A DNA stretch of 49,061 nt from Methanospirillaceae archaeon (GCA_016926505.1 JAFGOM010000093.1:1-49061); one strand, 5' to 3'. Shown: positions 17,898-27,674, counted from the first letter of the stretch. Program-made: numbers and translations. The notes: a model not told the origin generated them from the letters alone.

Positions 17898-18881
17898 TCA
17901 GGTCCTCCTTAAACTATTTATGTAGTCTTGAACCGACGTGTTATAACCATTATGACGGGCAAGCCGTTTTATCTCTTTCCAGATCCCTGTCCCGTATTGC
18001 ATAGCTTTTTTCTCATAATACGCAAATTCTGCAGGGATATGGCGCGCAGCTATGATCCGGAGCGGTCGTTTCCTGACTCCTTTCATGATCAGTTCACCAA
18101 CCGGTACCTGTGATGCTGCGCAGACAACACGCGTGTCAAGGTAGGGCATCGAGAGGTACGTCGCATGACAGGCAGCCGTTCTCTGGTCCCGTGATACCTG
18201 GTTTGCGAGATTGAGAAAATCCTTCTGTAATGCAGCTGCCAGGTCGTTTGAGTGCAGATGGCGGGTATATCCTCCGAAGAGTTCATCGGCACCCTGTCCG
18301 GTCAGGATCCGCCTGTATCCGAGTTCAGATGCATACTCGCTGATACAGAAAAGTGAAGTTGCGATACCGACATCAACCGGTGACCATGTGGGATCGAGGG
18401 TAACAACGATGGATAGTGCCTCCTCGATATCCCGTGGATTGATGATTCGGGTCTGGAGCGGTAAGCCGAGGTTTTGGGAGACATGCGTTGCCTGTCTGAT
18501 ATCATGGGAGTCAGTGCAGCCGACAGATAAGCAGGGCAGTCCGGCGAGGTATGCGACCAGGGTTGAGTCAACACCTCCGGAGAGAGCAGTAACGCCGGTA
18601 TCAGAACGTAACCTGACTGCGGTGATGATGGCTTCCTCGAGTGTCAGCTGCTCTGCCGGTGGTTCTATGGTGCCGATGATTCTGCCGTTATGGGAAAGTG
18701 TTCCTGCAGGACAGGGTCCCGGAATAATTCCATAATAATCGCGGGCTTTGTATTCATCCCACGAGAGATAAAATTCACCCCCGCATGCGAGTATTTTTCG
18801 CGGATTTGTTGAGAGGGTTGTGATAAGTTCAGCATTATTGAGAGGATTGCCCTTATACTCGACCCATCCGATAAGATCCAT
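17898..18881 (-). CDS. asparagine-synthase-like ATP pyrophosphatase without glutaminase domain
   Basis: This 327-residue protein has the C-terminal synthetase domain of AsnB: the PP-loop SGGVDS at 101-106 and GQGADELFGGY at 195-205. The N-terminal 80 residues are a remnant or substitute (MDLIGWVEYKGNP) and do not begin with the Cys nucleophile of glutaminase domains. It could make asparagine with free ammonia, or act on another carboxylate. Its position six bases before gatC suggests a link to the amidation of aspartate. Full AsnB proteins have about 500-600 residues, so this is a short form, although the frame is intact. Confidence 0.85.
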   Translation of the reverse strand: MDLIGWVEYKGNPLNNAELITTLSTNPRKILACGGEFYLSWDEYKARDYYGIIPGPCPAGTLSHNGRIIGTIEPPAEQLTLEEAIITAVRLRSDTGVTALSGGVDSTLVAYLAGLPCLSVGCTDSHDIRQATHVSQNLGLPLQTRIINPRDIEEALSIVVTLDPTWSPVDVGIATSLFCISEYASELGYRRILTGQGADELFGGYTRHLHSNDLAAALQKDFLNLANQVSRDQRTAACHATYLSMPYLDTRVVCAASQVPVGELIMKGVRKRPLRIIAARHIPAEFAYYEKKAMQYGTGIWKEIKRLARHNGYNTSVQDYINSLRRT

Positions 18882-19021
18882 AACAATCTCATCTGGTACA
18901 ATCTCTTTCTACTAGAATTTTTTCGTTTAAGGGATGCTCCTGATTTAGGCTTTAAGAAAACCGGATTTTTGGATCATCCCTCTCAGTATCTATTTTACCT
19001 TATGCGTTCAAACTCATAAGC

Positions 19022-19106
19022 GCGAGGGTAGCTAAGCCAGGCCAAAGGCGGCGGACTTAAGATCCGTTCTCGAAGGAGTCCGTGGGTTCGAATCCCATCC
19101 CTCGCA
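19022..19106 (+). tRNA. tRNA-Leu (anticodon TAA)
   Basis: The acceptor stem GCGAGGG (19022-19028) pairs with CCCTCGC (19099-19105), followed by discriminator A. The anticodon loop CTTAAGA gives anticodon TAA, which reads leucine TTA codons. The long variable arm (TTCTCGAAGGAG) is the class II form expected for leucine. The T-loop is TTCGAAT. CCA is not encoded. No intron is visible. Confidence 0.97.
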
Positions 19107-19307
19107 TCTGAATGGTTTTGGAGGACGTTTTTCCCTATTTCTATCAAATTTTCCTCTTTATTCATCTCTTTTCCGGTAATAATCAGTGATATCCCGGGGT
19201 TACATACGTCAGATGTGAGGATATCCCCATCGTCGCGTTCACTTTGTTCGCCCCTCATTCACGTAACCGTATATACAATTTATTCATAGTGTAATAAGGG
19301 CAGTTTT

Positions 19308-20345
19308 ATGACAGATACGCAGATCGATAATTCCGAATGTTCTGTAATCGGCTATGAAGAGGAGATAGAAACAATAACTGATGTCATAAAACGAATTGGA
19401 TCAGGTGCCCTTGAGCATATTGCTATCATCTCAGAACCCATGGGAGGGCGGACAACACTTGTTCATGAGATCCAGCGTCTTTATAAAGACCGGGTATATT
19501 ATTTCCCGCTGGAGTTTGTCATCACACAATCAAAAATTCCGGATTTTAGAGCATTGTCTGAGGATATAATCCTCATTGATAACTGCCAGTTTCTTGCAAC
19601 ATGGAAGATCGGAGGGTTTGATCTCTGTAATCATTTTCTTAATCTTTTGATCTCTTCGAAAAAACTCTTCGTGACTACATGGAATCTGTTCAGTTGGCAG
19701 TCCCTCTCTCAGGTCTTACATCTTGATGCCTATTTTCCAAAAATACTCCTCTTAAACAAAATGGATACACCGGTACTCAAGCAGGTGATACTTTCAAAAT
19801 ATAAAAAGGAAGAGATCCGGTTTCTCGATGATGGTGCTACCGAACGGTCCATGTTTTACTCGAAAATACACAAAGATGTCTCCCTGCCGTTTTACAAGGA
19901 GAAGATCTCTATTCCCTGGATAAAACTGAACTTTTCATTGATATTCTGGCAGGCACCCCGAAAAAACCGTGTTCAGATCTCAGTTGAGGATGTAATTTTT
20001 GAAAAGATAAACCGGATTGCGAGGGGAAATCCGGGAGTAGGCATCCTGCTTTGGGAAGAGGCCTTTAAGAGAAGGGAAATATCAATCGGTTCCATTCCTG
20101 AATATGCCTATTTCATCTCCCTTGACATCAATGAATCGTTTATTCTTTTTATTATCCTCTCTATGGAATGTATACATGAGATCGACCTGAAAGATGTTGC
20201 GGGTTCTGAGATAGATATTGCCCAGACACTGTATCGTCTTGTTCAGCAGGATCTCGTCATTGAGACAAACGGGTACTATCGCATCTCTCCTTTTGCCCTC
20301 GGACCGGTGATTGATTACCTGAAGAAGAACAGGAGGCTCTGGTAA
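19308..20345 (+). CDS. P-loop ATPase-like protein paired with MscS, unknown function
   Basis: This 345-residue protein resembles archaeal AAA-type ATPases. A Walker A-like EPMGGRTT stands at residues 43-50, but the usual Lys is replaced by Arg. A Walker B-like DIILID ends at 91. A Trp- and Phe-rich middle part is followed by a helix-turn-helix-like C-terminal domain (about 265-345, with IAQTLYRLVQQDLVIETNGYYRIS). No membrane helix is obvious. The MscS gene begins three bases after the stop, so the two are co-translated. A TATATA element near 19269-19274 lies 35 bases before the ATG; no ribosome binding site is seen, so the leader is short. It may sense or gate the channel, but that is inference. 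Confidence 0.75.
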   Translation: MTDTQIDNSECSVIGYEEEIETITDVIKRIGSGALEHIAIISEPMGGRTTLVHEIQRLYKDRVYYFPLEFVITQSKIPDFRALSEDIILIDNCQFLATWKIGGFDLCNHFLNLLISSKKLFVTTWNLFSWQSLSQVLHLDAYFPKILLLNKMDTPVLKQVILSKYKKEEIRFLDDGATERSMFYSKIHKDVSLPFYKEKISIPWIKLNFSLIFWQAPRKNRVQISVEDVIFEKINRIARGNPGVGILLWEEAFKRREISIGSIPEYAYFISLDINESFILFIILSMECIHEIDLKDVAGSEIDIAQTLYRLVQQDLVIETNGYYRISPFALGPVIDYLKKNRRLW

Positions 20346-20347
20346 TC

Positions 20348-21199
20348 ATGTCAGAGATCCCGTTCTCCAATGTTACCGCTGAAATTCCCATAAAAACGAT
20401 TGATGCGAATCTTATCATCTATATCTGTCTCATCATCATCATCGCGTACGTTCTTAACCGGTTTTTTGGTTATGTCCTGATGCAGGTATCTGAACGGATA
20501 GGCTCATACCGGACATCAGTAACCCTGATAATTCCGTTAGTAAAACTCCTTATCTATGCATTTGCTCTGTATTATATCATCATTGCAGTCATAGAACCTT
20601 CAATGACCCAGATTCTCGCATTTTCAGGATTTTTTGGAGCTGCAATCGGGTTTGGGTTAAAAGATCTCTTTTCTGATATTGTTGGTGGTGTCGTGATAAT
20701 ATTAGAAAAACCCTATCAAATTGGTGACAAAATCACTATTGGTGAAAAATATGGGGAAGTAAAAAATATTGGTATCCGTTCCACACGTATTGTGACTCCT
20801 GCCGATGAAATGGTGTCTATTCCGAATTTCAGCATCTTTAACCAGCCGGTTACCAGTGGAAATGACGGTGATCTTGCCATGATGGTTGAGATCGATCTCT
20901 TTATTCACCCGTGTTCTGATCCACAACCTGCGATGAAGATTCTCAAAGAAGCGCTTATCACTTCAAAGTACGTGATAATCTCAAAAAAATATCCGTATAC
21001 GGTTCTGCTCGAAGATTTTCCGTTTTACAAGCGGATACGTGCCAAAGGATATGTCAATGATCTCAGGCAGGAATTTGAGTTTACATCAGAAGTCACCAGG
21101 AGGGCATGGGTTGAGATGAGAAAGGCAGGGATAAAGCCCCCGTCAGTTATCCCATTATTATCTGATACCGATAATAATCGGAGAGAAAGCAAGGAGTAA
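20348..21199 (+). CDS. MscS-type mechanosensitive channel
   Basis: This 283-residue protein has three membrane helices (about residues 20-40, 58-82 and 88-112). The last one contains the small-residue pore segment SGFFGAAIGFGLKDLFSDIVGGV. The beta domain follows (EKPYQIGDKITIGEKYGEVKNIGIRSTRI), then the C-terminal alpha-beta domain. It would release solutes when membrane tension rises. AGGAGG at 20331-20336 is the ribosome binding site, inside the end of the ATPase gene. The protein is of standard small-MscS size with no extra sensor domain. Confidence 0.93.
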   Translation: MSEIPFSNVTAEIPIKTIDANLIIYICLIIIIAYVLNRFFGYVLMQVSERIGSYRTSVTLIIPLVKLLIYAFALYYIIIAVIEPSMTQILAFSGFFGAAIGFGLKDLFSDIVGGVVIILEKPYQIGDKITIGEKYGEVKNIGIRSTRIVTPADEMVSIPNFSIFNQPVTSGNDGDLAMMVEIDLFIHPCSDPQPAMKILKEALITSKYVIISKKYPYTVLLEDFPFYKRIRAKGYVNDLRQEFEFTSEVTRRAWVEMRKAGIKPPSVIPLLSDTDNNRRESKE

Positions 21200-21485
21200 A
21201 GACTGTCCTCATCTTTCTGCAGGTTATGGCAGTGATACCTGTCGTTATCAGGTTTTGGGTTTTTTATTTTGTCTCGATCTGCCATTATTTACCGGTTGGG
21301 CAGGGTTGTTTTATTCACCAGATGGTGTGATTTTTATTTTCATAAAATAATAAAATAGCGTCGGGGTTTATTCCCTTTATTTTTGCCGGTATATCTGCGC
21401 AAAACCAATCCCCCTGCTTCATTTTGTGGGTTATTGTGTGAGGTTTCGAGAAAGTATTTGTGCGTGCACCATGCACGTTTATGGC

Positions 21486-23507
21486 ATGCAAACCAGGATA
21501 ATCCTAGTGCTAATGAGTATTGGAATCCTGTTTGGTGGTGGTATTGCCGTAACGGTGACCGCTGCTGAACAGAATGCTACTGCTCTCTACGAAGAGGGCC
21601 TTGCCCTGTTTGAGAGTAACCAGACCAAAGAAGCAGCCCGGTTATTTGACGAGGCAATTGCAATCGATCCAAATTACGCAGATGCGTGGTTTAAGAAAGG
21701 AGGAGCAGCATTTCTTCTTCAGAATTATGAGGATGCAGTAGATGCATACACCCGGGTGACCGAACTGGATCCCGAACGGGTACAGGCATACCGCAATATT
21801 GTCTTTATCTACAATGAACAGAGGATGTTTGATGAAGCTCTTGCTGCCGCAGATAATCTTTTATCTCTCTTCCCTGATAATGACCAGACCTGGTATGACA
21901 AGGGGCGGATTCTCATGGAGATGGAAGATTATGAGAATGCAATAGCAGCATTTGATGAATCGATACGTCTGGTTCCTGAGAATGATGCTGCATATTACTG
22001 GAAAGGGATTATCTATGGCGGGATCCTTGGGGATTATGAGCAGTCGCGGGATGCAATAGAGAAGGCATACCAGATTAATCCAGAAAATTTTGCGGTCAAT
22101 TACGAGATCGGACTACTGTACCTGGATAGTGATAATCTCTACGAGGATGCCCTGGCATCCTTTAATGCAGTTCTTGAAGAAAAACCCAACTATGTACAGG
22201 GATGGTACCAAAAGGGCCGGGCAAATCTTGCTTTGGCAAATGAAGAAGAGGCAATCGAAGCATTTGCGAAAGTCGTGGAGCTCGATCCTGACAACGTGAG
22301 TGAACTTCTTGATGATGCCTGGTATTATACCGGATCGGCCCGATACGGACTTGGCAATACTGAAGAAGCGATAGAAGCCTACCGACAGGCAGCAACGCTT
22401 AATCCCGAACATGCTGCTGCGTACGTGGATATCAGTGGTATTCTCAATTCACAGGAGCGGTATGATGAAGCGATAGAAGCGACGAATGCAGCTCTTGCGA
22501 TAAACCCGGATCTCGCACCTGCATATTACAACCGCGGAGTCGCGAATATGGGTTTTGAGCGGTACGATGATGCAGCAACTGACTTTAACAAGGTAACCGG
22601 ACTTGATTCCACAAATGCGAATGCGTGGTTCTACCTTGGCAATATTTATGCTGACAAGAAGGATTTCGAGACCGCAATCATCGCCTATGATAAGGCAGCA
22701 GAGATCGATCCGACAAATATGGATGCAAAGTACTTTGCCGCAGTATCGTTAATGGAGATCGAGGACTATAACCTTGCTGAACCGGTTCTCCAGAAGGTGG
22801 TAGGCGACCCGTCTTACAAGGACAATGCCGCTGCCTGGGAGATGTATGGACGAACCCTCGGCGCAGCAGAGAAATATAATGAGGCAATAAGTACCTTTAA
22901 AAAGGCGATTGAACTGGATCCACAATACCCTCAGGCAATGATTAATCTTGGTACCATGTACAACGAGCAGAAAGAATACGAAAAGGCACTTGGTACTTTC
23001 AAGGATGCACTCGATCTCGGTACAAACCTGACCGAAGTGTACTATAACCTGGGAACAACCAGCCATAATCTGGGTTCCTATGAAGATGCTCTCGGGTATT
23101 ATGACGAAGTAATAGCCCTCGAACCTGCTCTTCGGGCGTATAACAGCAAGGGTCTCACCCTCCTTGAACTGGATCGGTACGAAGATGCTGTAGAAGCCTT
23201 TGATGAGGCAATAACATTTAACCAGCATGATGCGACGGTCTGGTTCAACAAGGGAACCGCTCTGTTTAAGGCAGGAGATCTTGAGGAAGCAAAGGAAGCA
23301 TTTCTTGAGGTTATCTCAATTAATCCTGATGATTCCGTGGCAAAAGAGACGGTAGAACAGATCGATGCGCTCCTTGCAGCACCCGATTCCGAACAGGTCG
23401 TGTCTGATGAAAATACCGTAAGTACCGAAGAAGCTGAGAGTGCCGGCGACGAAGAAGGTCTTGCAGCAAACCTGACCAAAGAGACAGGTCCGGATCTGGA
23501 AGAATAA
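21486..23507 (+). CDS. secreted TPR-repeat protein
   Basis: The protein has about 673 residues. ATG at 21486 gives a signal peptide (QTRIILVLMSIGILFGGGIAVTVTAAEQ); an in-frame ATG at 21471 and a GTG at 21426 would only lengthen the front. The rest is a chain of at least fifteen TPR units with the A-x-x-x-x-D/E-x-A-I-x-x-D-P/N pattern, such as EDAVDAYTRVTELDPE and EEAIEAYRQAATLNPE. The last 50 residues are acidic and end in NLTKETGPDLEE, with no membrane anchor. N-glycosylation sites (NAT, NQT, NLT) occur near the ends. It is probably an extracellular or pseudoperiplasmic scaffold. Its partners are unknown. Confidence 0.85.
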   Translation: MQTRIILVLMSIGILFGGGIAVTVTAAEQNATALYEEGLALFESNQTKEAARLFDEAIAIDPNYADAWFKKGGAAFLLQNYEDAVDAYTRVTELDPERVQAYRNIVFIYNEQRMFDEALAAADNLLSLFPDNDQTWYDKGRILMEMEDYENAIAAFDESIRLVPENDAAYYWKGIIYGGILGDYEQSRDAIEKAYQINPENFAVNYEIGLLYLDSDNLYEDALASFNAVLEEKPNYVQGWYQKGRANLALANEEEAIEAFAKVVELDPDNVSELLDDAWYYTGSARYGLGNTEEAIEAYRQAATLNPEHAAAYVDISGILNSQERYDEAIEATNAALAINPDLAPAYYNRGVANMGFERYDDAATDFNKVTGLDSTNANAWFYLGNIYADKKDFETAIIAYDKAAEIDPTNMDAKYFAAVSLMEIEDYNLAEPVLQKVVGDPSYKDNAAAWEMYGRTLGAAEKYNEAISTFKKAIELDPQYPQAMINLGTMYNEQKEYEKALGTFKDALDLGTNLTEVYYNLGTTSHNLGSYEDALGYYDEVIALEPALRAYNSKGLTLLELDRYEDAVEAFDEAITFNQHDATVWFNKGTALFKAGDLEEAKEAFLEVISINPDDSVAKETVEQIDALLAAPDSEQVVSDENTVSTEEAESAGDEEGLAANLTKETGPDLEE

Positions 23508-23689
23508 CCTGCTCCAAACTCTCATACAATTCTCTTTTTTTAAAAGCCCGGCTTTAATTGTTACGTTCTATTGACCAGATCGATACCATCAAGTCTTCTT
23601 CTCGTTTCACCTATAATGTACAGAAAGAGATCTGGTCAGGACCATATGATAGTGCAAATCCTGCAGATCGGCAGAAGTGGAGTGAAGAA

Positions 23690-24658
23690 ATGGAGCAGGG
23701 TCATACCATATGGATAGAACAGTACCGTCCAAAGAAACTGAGTGAAATAGTAGGGCAGGCCGACATTATCGAGCGGCTGATGAGTTACGTCGATGCTGGT
23801 TCAATGCCACACCTCCTCTTTACCGGTAATGCCGGGGTGGGAAAAACAACAGCAGCGGTCGCACTTGCGCGGGAGTTCTTTGGAGAGGACTGGCGGATGA
23901 ACTTTCGTGAACTGAATGCTTCAGATGATCGTGGCATCGATGTTGTCAGAAACCAGGTGAAACAATTTGCACGGACGTCACCGTTTGGAGGTGCAGCATT
24001 TAAGATCCTGTTTCTGGACGAGGCTGATGCACTGACCAGTGATGCACAATCTGCGCTGCGCAGGACCATGGAGACGTATGCAATGTCCTGCAGGTTTATT
24101 CTCTCCTGCAATTACTCCTCAAAGATAATCGATCCCATCCAGAGCCGTTGCGCAGTGTACCGGTTCCGGTCGCTTGATAATGAAGCGATTACAACCATGG
24201 TCCAGAGAATCGGTCATGAGCAGAACCTTGTTATTACCCCTGAGATCTCTGCTGCCATCTGTTTTGTTGCCCAGGGTGACATGAGAAAAGCCATCAATGC
24301 TCTTCAGGGTGCTGCCATCCTCTCAGCTGAAATAAACCCTGATATGATCTATGCCATTACCGCAACTGCACAGCCCGAGGAGTTGCAGGAGTTGCTGAAT
24401 CTCTGCAGGAGTGGAAACTTTGAGGGAGCAGAGCAGGTACTTGGAACATTATTGCATGAACGGGGGATTGCGCCGCAGGAGTTGCTCGGTCAGTTGTACC
24501 GGGTAGTTACCCGGATAGATCTCCTTTCTGATATCCGTCTCCTTCTTGTGGATCATATCGGTGAGACTGATTTCCGCCTGTCAGAAGGGGCTAACAGTGA
24601 TATCCAGATGGAAGCGCTGATTGCAAAGTTCGTGATGGCTTTTGAACGTTCCCGGTAA
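23690..24658 (+). CDS. rfcS: replication factor C small subunit
   Basis: This 322-residue protein is the archaeal clamp-loader small subunit. It has the RFC box [17 protein letters not shown], Walker [10 protein letters not shown] at 46-54, Walker B DEAD at 110-113 and the SRC motif at 152-154 that supplies the arginine finger. With RfcL it loads PCNA. The start at 23690 has GGAGTGA four bases upstream and gives the normal length; an open frame continues 44 codons further upstream. The mcm gene follows after 11 bases, so the two replication genes are likely one transcript. Confidence 0.96.
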   Translation: MEQGHTIWIEQYRPKKLSEIVGQADIIERLMSYVDAGSMPHLLFTGNAGVGKTTAAVALAREFFGEDWRMNFRELNASDDRGIDVVRNQVKQFARTSPFGGAAFKILFLDEADALTSDAQSALRRTMETYAMSCRFILSCNYSSKIIDPIQSRCAVYRFRSLDNEAITTMVQRIGHEQNLVITPEISAAICFVAQGDMRKAINALQGAAILSAEINPDMIYAITATAQPEELQELLNLCRSGNFEGAEQVLGTLLHERGIAPQELLGQLYRVVTRIDLLSDIRLLLVDHIGETDFRLSEGANSDIQMEALIAKFVMAFERSR

Positions 24659-24669
24659 TAATAAGCGAT

Positions 24670-26766
24670 ATGGACGTAGAGTTAACCGACAGGGATGCAG
24701 ACTGGAAACGGTTTTTAAAGGCGCGCTATAAGAAGGAACTGGAAGAGATATCCCGCGAGTATCCCTTCCGGCGATCCCTGCAGATTGATTATCATGATAT
24801 TGAGAGTTACGGGCGTGTCGGAACCCAGATGGCCGATGAGCTCCTCGAGACCCCGGGTAAGGTTATCGGGGATGTCAGGGACTGTATCCGGAACCATCAG
24901 CTGATTATCTTAAAGAAGGATAAATCGGTTCCCCTGGTGAACATCAGGTTTGTCAACCTGCCAAAGAAGATCTCAATCAGGGATATCCGTTCTGACCACA
25001 TTGGTAAGTTCATCAGTATCGAAGGGATCTTACGGAAAATAACAGAAGTAAGGCCACGGATAACGCTTGCGAAGTTCAGGTGTCCATCCGGACATATCAC
25101 ATCCCGGGTCCAGGGATACGGGAGTTTTGTCGAACCAGACGGATGTGCAACTGACGGTTGTACCCACAAGAAACTGGAACTGTTTGTGAAGCTCTCTGAG
25201 TTTGTTGATTCACAGAAGCTCAGAATACAGGAGTCTCCTGAAGGACTCAGGGGTGGCGAGCAACCGCAAACCCTTGATGTTGATCTTACCGATGACCTGT
25301 GCGGGGTTGTAGCACCCGGGGACCGGGTAATTTTACATGGTATTCTGAGATCGATGCAGCGTACATCCTACAGTACTAAGAGTACGATCTTTGATATTTA
25401 CTTAGAATGCAACTCGATTGAGATTTCAGAGAAAGAGTTTGCAGAAGTGGATATTATGGATGAGGATATCAGAAGAATAACTGAACTTGCCTCTGATCCG
25501 CTTATTTACCGGAAAGTCTCCAAATCCATCGCACCTACTGTTTTTGGTCATGATGATGTCAAGCTGGCGATCGCACTTCAGTTGTTTGGGGGTATCACAA
25601 AAGAGATGTTGGATGGCACTCATCTGCGGGGTGATATTCACATTTTACTGATTGGAGATCCCGGAGTTGCAAAATCCCAGATGATACGGTATGTCTCACG
25701 GCTGGCACCCCGATCGATCTATACCAGCGGACAGTCTTCAACATCAGCAGGATTAACTGCCACAGCAGTAAAGGACGAGTTTGGAGACGGGAGATGGACG
25801 CTTGAAGCAGGTGCGCTGGTTCTTGCAGATATGGGGGTTGCCTGCGTTGATGAGATGGATAAGATGAACAAACATGATCGGAGTTCGCTTCATGAAGCAA
25901 TGGAACAGCAGTCAATCAGCGTGGCGAAAGCCGGTATTACCGCAACGCTCCGTTCCCGATGCGCGCTTCTGGGAGCTGCAAATCCGGCAATGGGACGGTT
26001 TGATGATAATGATCCCATCGCAGATCAGATTAATATGCCCCCATCATTGCTTTCCCGGTTTGATCTGCTCTTTACCATGACTGATAAACCGCATGAAGAA
26101 AAAGACCGGGCTATCGCCAACCATATCCTGCAGTCACACAAGCTCGGAGAACTTATCGCACAATATACGTATAATTCTGAATCCGGAGTAGATGAGAGTA
26201 TCCTTGAGAAAGAAAAGAAAGGAGTAACTCCTGAGATTGATGAGGTATTGTTCAGGAAATACGTTGCATATGCGAAGAGAACCTGTTTTCCGTTGTTATC
26301 AGAGAGGGCACGGGAGATGCTGGTTAATAATTACCTCACTCTGCGTGAAATTGCACAACAGAATATGCCTGTTCCGATAACAGCCCGTCAGTTAGAGGCG
26401 ATTATCCGTCTTGCCGAGGCCAGTGCCCGTATCCGGTTATCCCCAATAATCGAAGAGAGCGATGCTGACCGTGCCATTCATATCATCAATGAGTGTCTGA
26501 AAAATGTTGCATATGATTCAAAAACCGGTGCATTCGATATTGACAGGGTTTATGTAAAATCCAAAGGGAAGCAGGATTTGATACGCACAATCAAGGAGAT
26601 AATAAAAGCAGGAGCAAAAGAAAAGGGTCACGCGAATTACCCGGAAGTTGTTGATGCGGTGATAAAATTGGGGTATGATGAAGAGGATGTAAAACGTCAG
26701 ATCGCACTCTTAAAACAGATTGGTGAGGTTTTGGAGCCAAGAAGAGGTCTTATCCGTCTCTTATAA
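24670..26766 (+). CDS. mcm: replicative DNA helicase MCM
   Basis: This 698-residue protein is a hexameric replicative helicase. The N-terminal domain has a zinc-binding group (C138, H142, C159, C164), an OB-fold and the pre-sensor linker. The AAA domain has Walker A GDPGVAKS at 329-336, Walker B VDEMDKM at 393-399, and the LLSRFDLLF arginine-finger region. The C-terminal winged helix is seen after residue 610 (KEIIKAGAKEKGHANYPEVVDAV). It follows rfcS closely, grouping clamp loading with unwinding. No intein or insertion is present. Confidence 0.97.
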   Translation: MDVELTDRDADWKRFLKARYKKELEEISREYPFRRSLQIDYHDIESYGRVGTQMADELLETPGKVIGDVRDCIRNHQLIILKKDKSVPLVNIRFVNLPKKISIRDIRSDHIGKFISIEGILRKITEVRPRITLAKFRCPSGHITSRVQGYGSFVEPDGCATDGCTHKKLELFVKLSEFVDSQKLRIQESPEGLRGGEQPQTLDVDLTDDLCGVVAPGDRVILHGILRSMQRTSYSTKSTIFDIYLECNSIEISEKEFAEVDIMDEDIRRITELASDPLIYRKVSKSIAPTVFGHDDVKLAIALQLFGGITKEMLDGTHLRGDIHILLIGDPGVAKSQMIRYVSRLAPRSIYTSGQSSTSAGLTATAVKDEFGDGRWTLEAGALVLADMGVACVDEMDKMNKHDRSSLHEAMEQQSISVAKAGITATLRSRCALLGAANPAMGRFDDNDPIADQINMPPSLLSRFDLLFTMTDKPHEEKDRAIANHILQSHKLGELIAQYTYNSESGVDESILEKEKKGVTPEIDEVLFRKYVAYAKRTCFPLLSERAREMLVNNYLTLREIAQQNMPVPITARQLEAIIRLAEASARIRLSPIIEESDADRAIHIINECLKNVAYDSKTGAFDIDRVYVKSKGKQDLIRTIKEIIKAGAKEKGHANYPEVVDAVIKLGYDEEDVKRQIALLKQIGEVLEPRRGLIRLL

Positions 26767-26852
26767 TCTTCTTTTGTGTGGTGTCTTTCCATCTCTCAGT
26801 CTCATTTTATGAAAATAGCATATTCAGGGTTTTTAACCCTTTTTTTGATTTT

Positions 26853-27674
26853 TCAGGGTTTTTCATCACATTTTATAATCGTTTTATTAACGGTCGGAAT
26901 CAGGTTCATGAGGTCACTAATAGAATAAAGCGTATAATCGGGATAAATATCGCAGGGATTATCGAAATGGTTCCGGTCTCCATATGCTGCATATGCGGTC
27001 TGCATTCCAAGGGTAAGAGAAGGGTGTACGTCACGATACAGGGAATCTCCCACGAACAACACTTGCCCGGGTGGCAGACAGAGACGCTGTAATGCAAGGA
27101 TAAAGATATCAGATTTTGGTTTTAATGTCCCGGTCATCTCCCCGGTAACAAGAATAGGAAAGAACCGGGATATCTGTAGAAGTTGTAACTTCTCTCTGGC
27201 GATGTGGGTTGCAGAATCAGTCACTATTCCGAGGGCTACCCGGTTTTTTCGTAAATATGAAAGGGTTTGTGACACTCCCGGATAGGGGTAGGTGTTGGCT
27301 TTCTTTACCGAGAGGTAGATCTCTTTACATCGCTCAAATTCTGATCGGGATGTGTTCCCGTGATGGTTCATATATTCCCAGATTATTACCGGATCTTCAA
27401 GACGCCAGATATCACGAAGAAAAAAGCGCAGCAGTTCTTTTCTGCTTCCTGATCCAAGACAGGAGATAACCGCGTCACACGCTTTTAATTTTGCTCTGAC
27501 AAAATCAAACAGGGTATTATCCAGATCAAACAGAACCGCACGGACCGGTACAGTGGCTTTTTCTTTTTTTTGCGAATAATTGTCCTGGTTTGGGGATGGA
27601 ATACCTCTCTTTTGTACACGAATACCGCATTGTGTACCTGCTTCTCGTATTCCCGGGGTGGATGTTTCCATCAT
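26853..27674 (-). CDS. HAD-family hydrolase
   Basis: This 273-residue protein has the HAD catalytic motif AVLFDLDNTLFD at about residues 45-56, motif II in GIVTDSAT, the motif III lysine in GTLKPKSDIFILAL, and motif IV VGDSLYRDV. The alpha-helical cap lies between motifs I and II. It resembles pyrimidine 5'-nucleotidase or phosphoglycolate-phosphatase-like enzymes, and the substrate is not clear. The first 43 residues are a polar extension, rich in Lys, Gln and Arg. No internal ATG, GTG or TTG is found between residue 2 and the HAD core, so either the extension is translated or there is a frameshift near the A8 tract (about 27565-27575). Confidence 0.85.
   Translation of the reverse strand: MMETSTPGIREAGTQCGIRVQKRGIPSPNQDNYSQKKEKATVPVRAVLFDLDNTLFDFVRAKLKACDAVISCLGSGSRKELLRFFLRDIWRLEDPVIIWEYMNHHGNTSRSEFERCKEIYLSVKKANTYPYPGVSQTLSYLRKNRVALGIVTDSATHIAREKLQLLQISRFFPILVTGEMTGTLKPKSDIFILALQRLCLPPGQVLFVGDSLYRDVHPSLTLGMQTAYAAYGDRNHFDNPCDIYPDYTLYSISDLMNLIPTVNKTIIKCDEKP

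Noticed and set aside
18995-19258. 87-codon minus-strand open frame across the tRNA-Leu gene
   Set aside because: It lies antisense to the tRNA, its residues around the tRNA are a translation of tRNA sequence, and no ribosome binding site is present.
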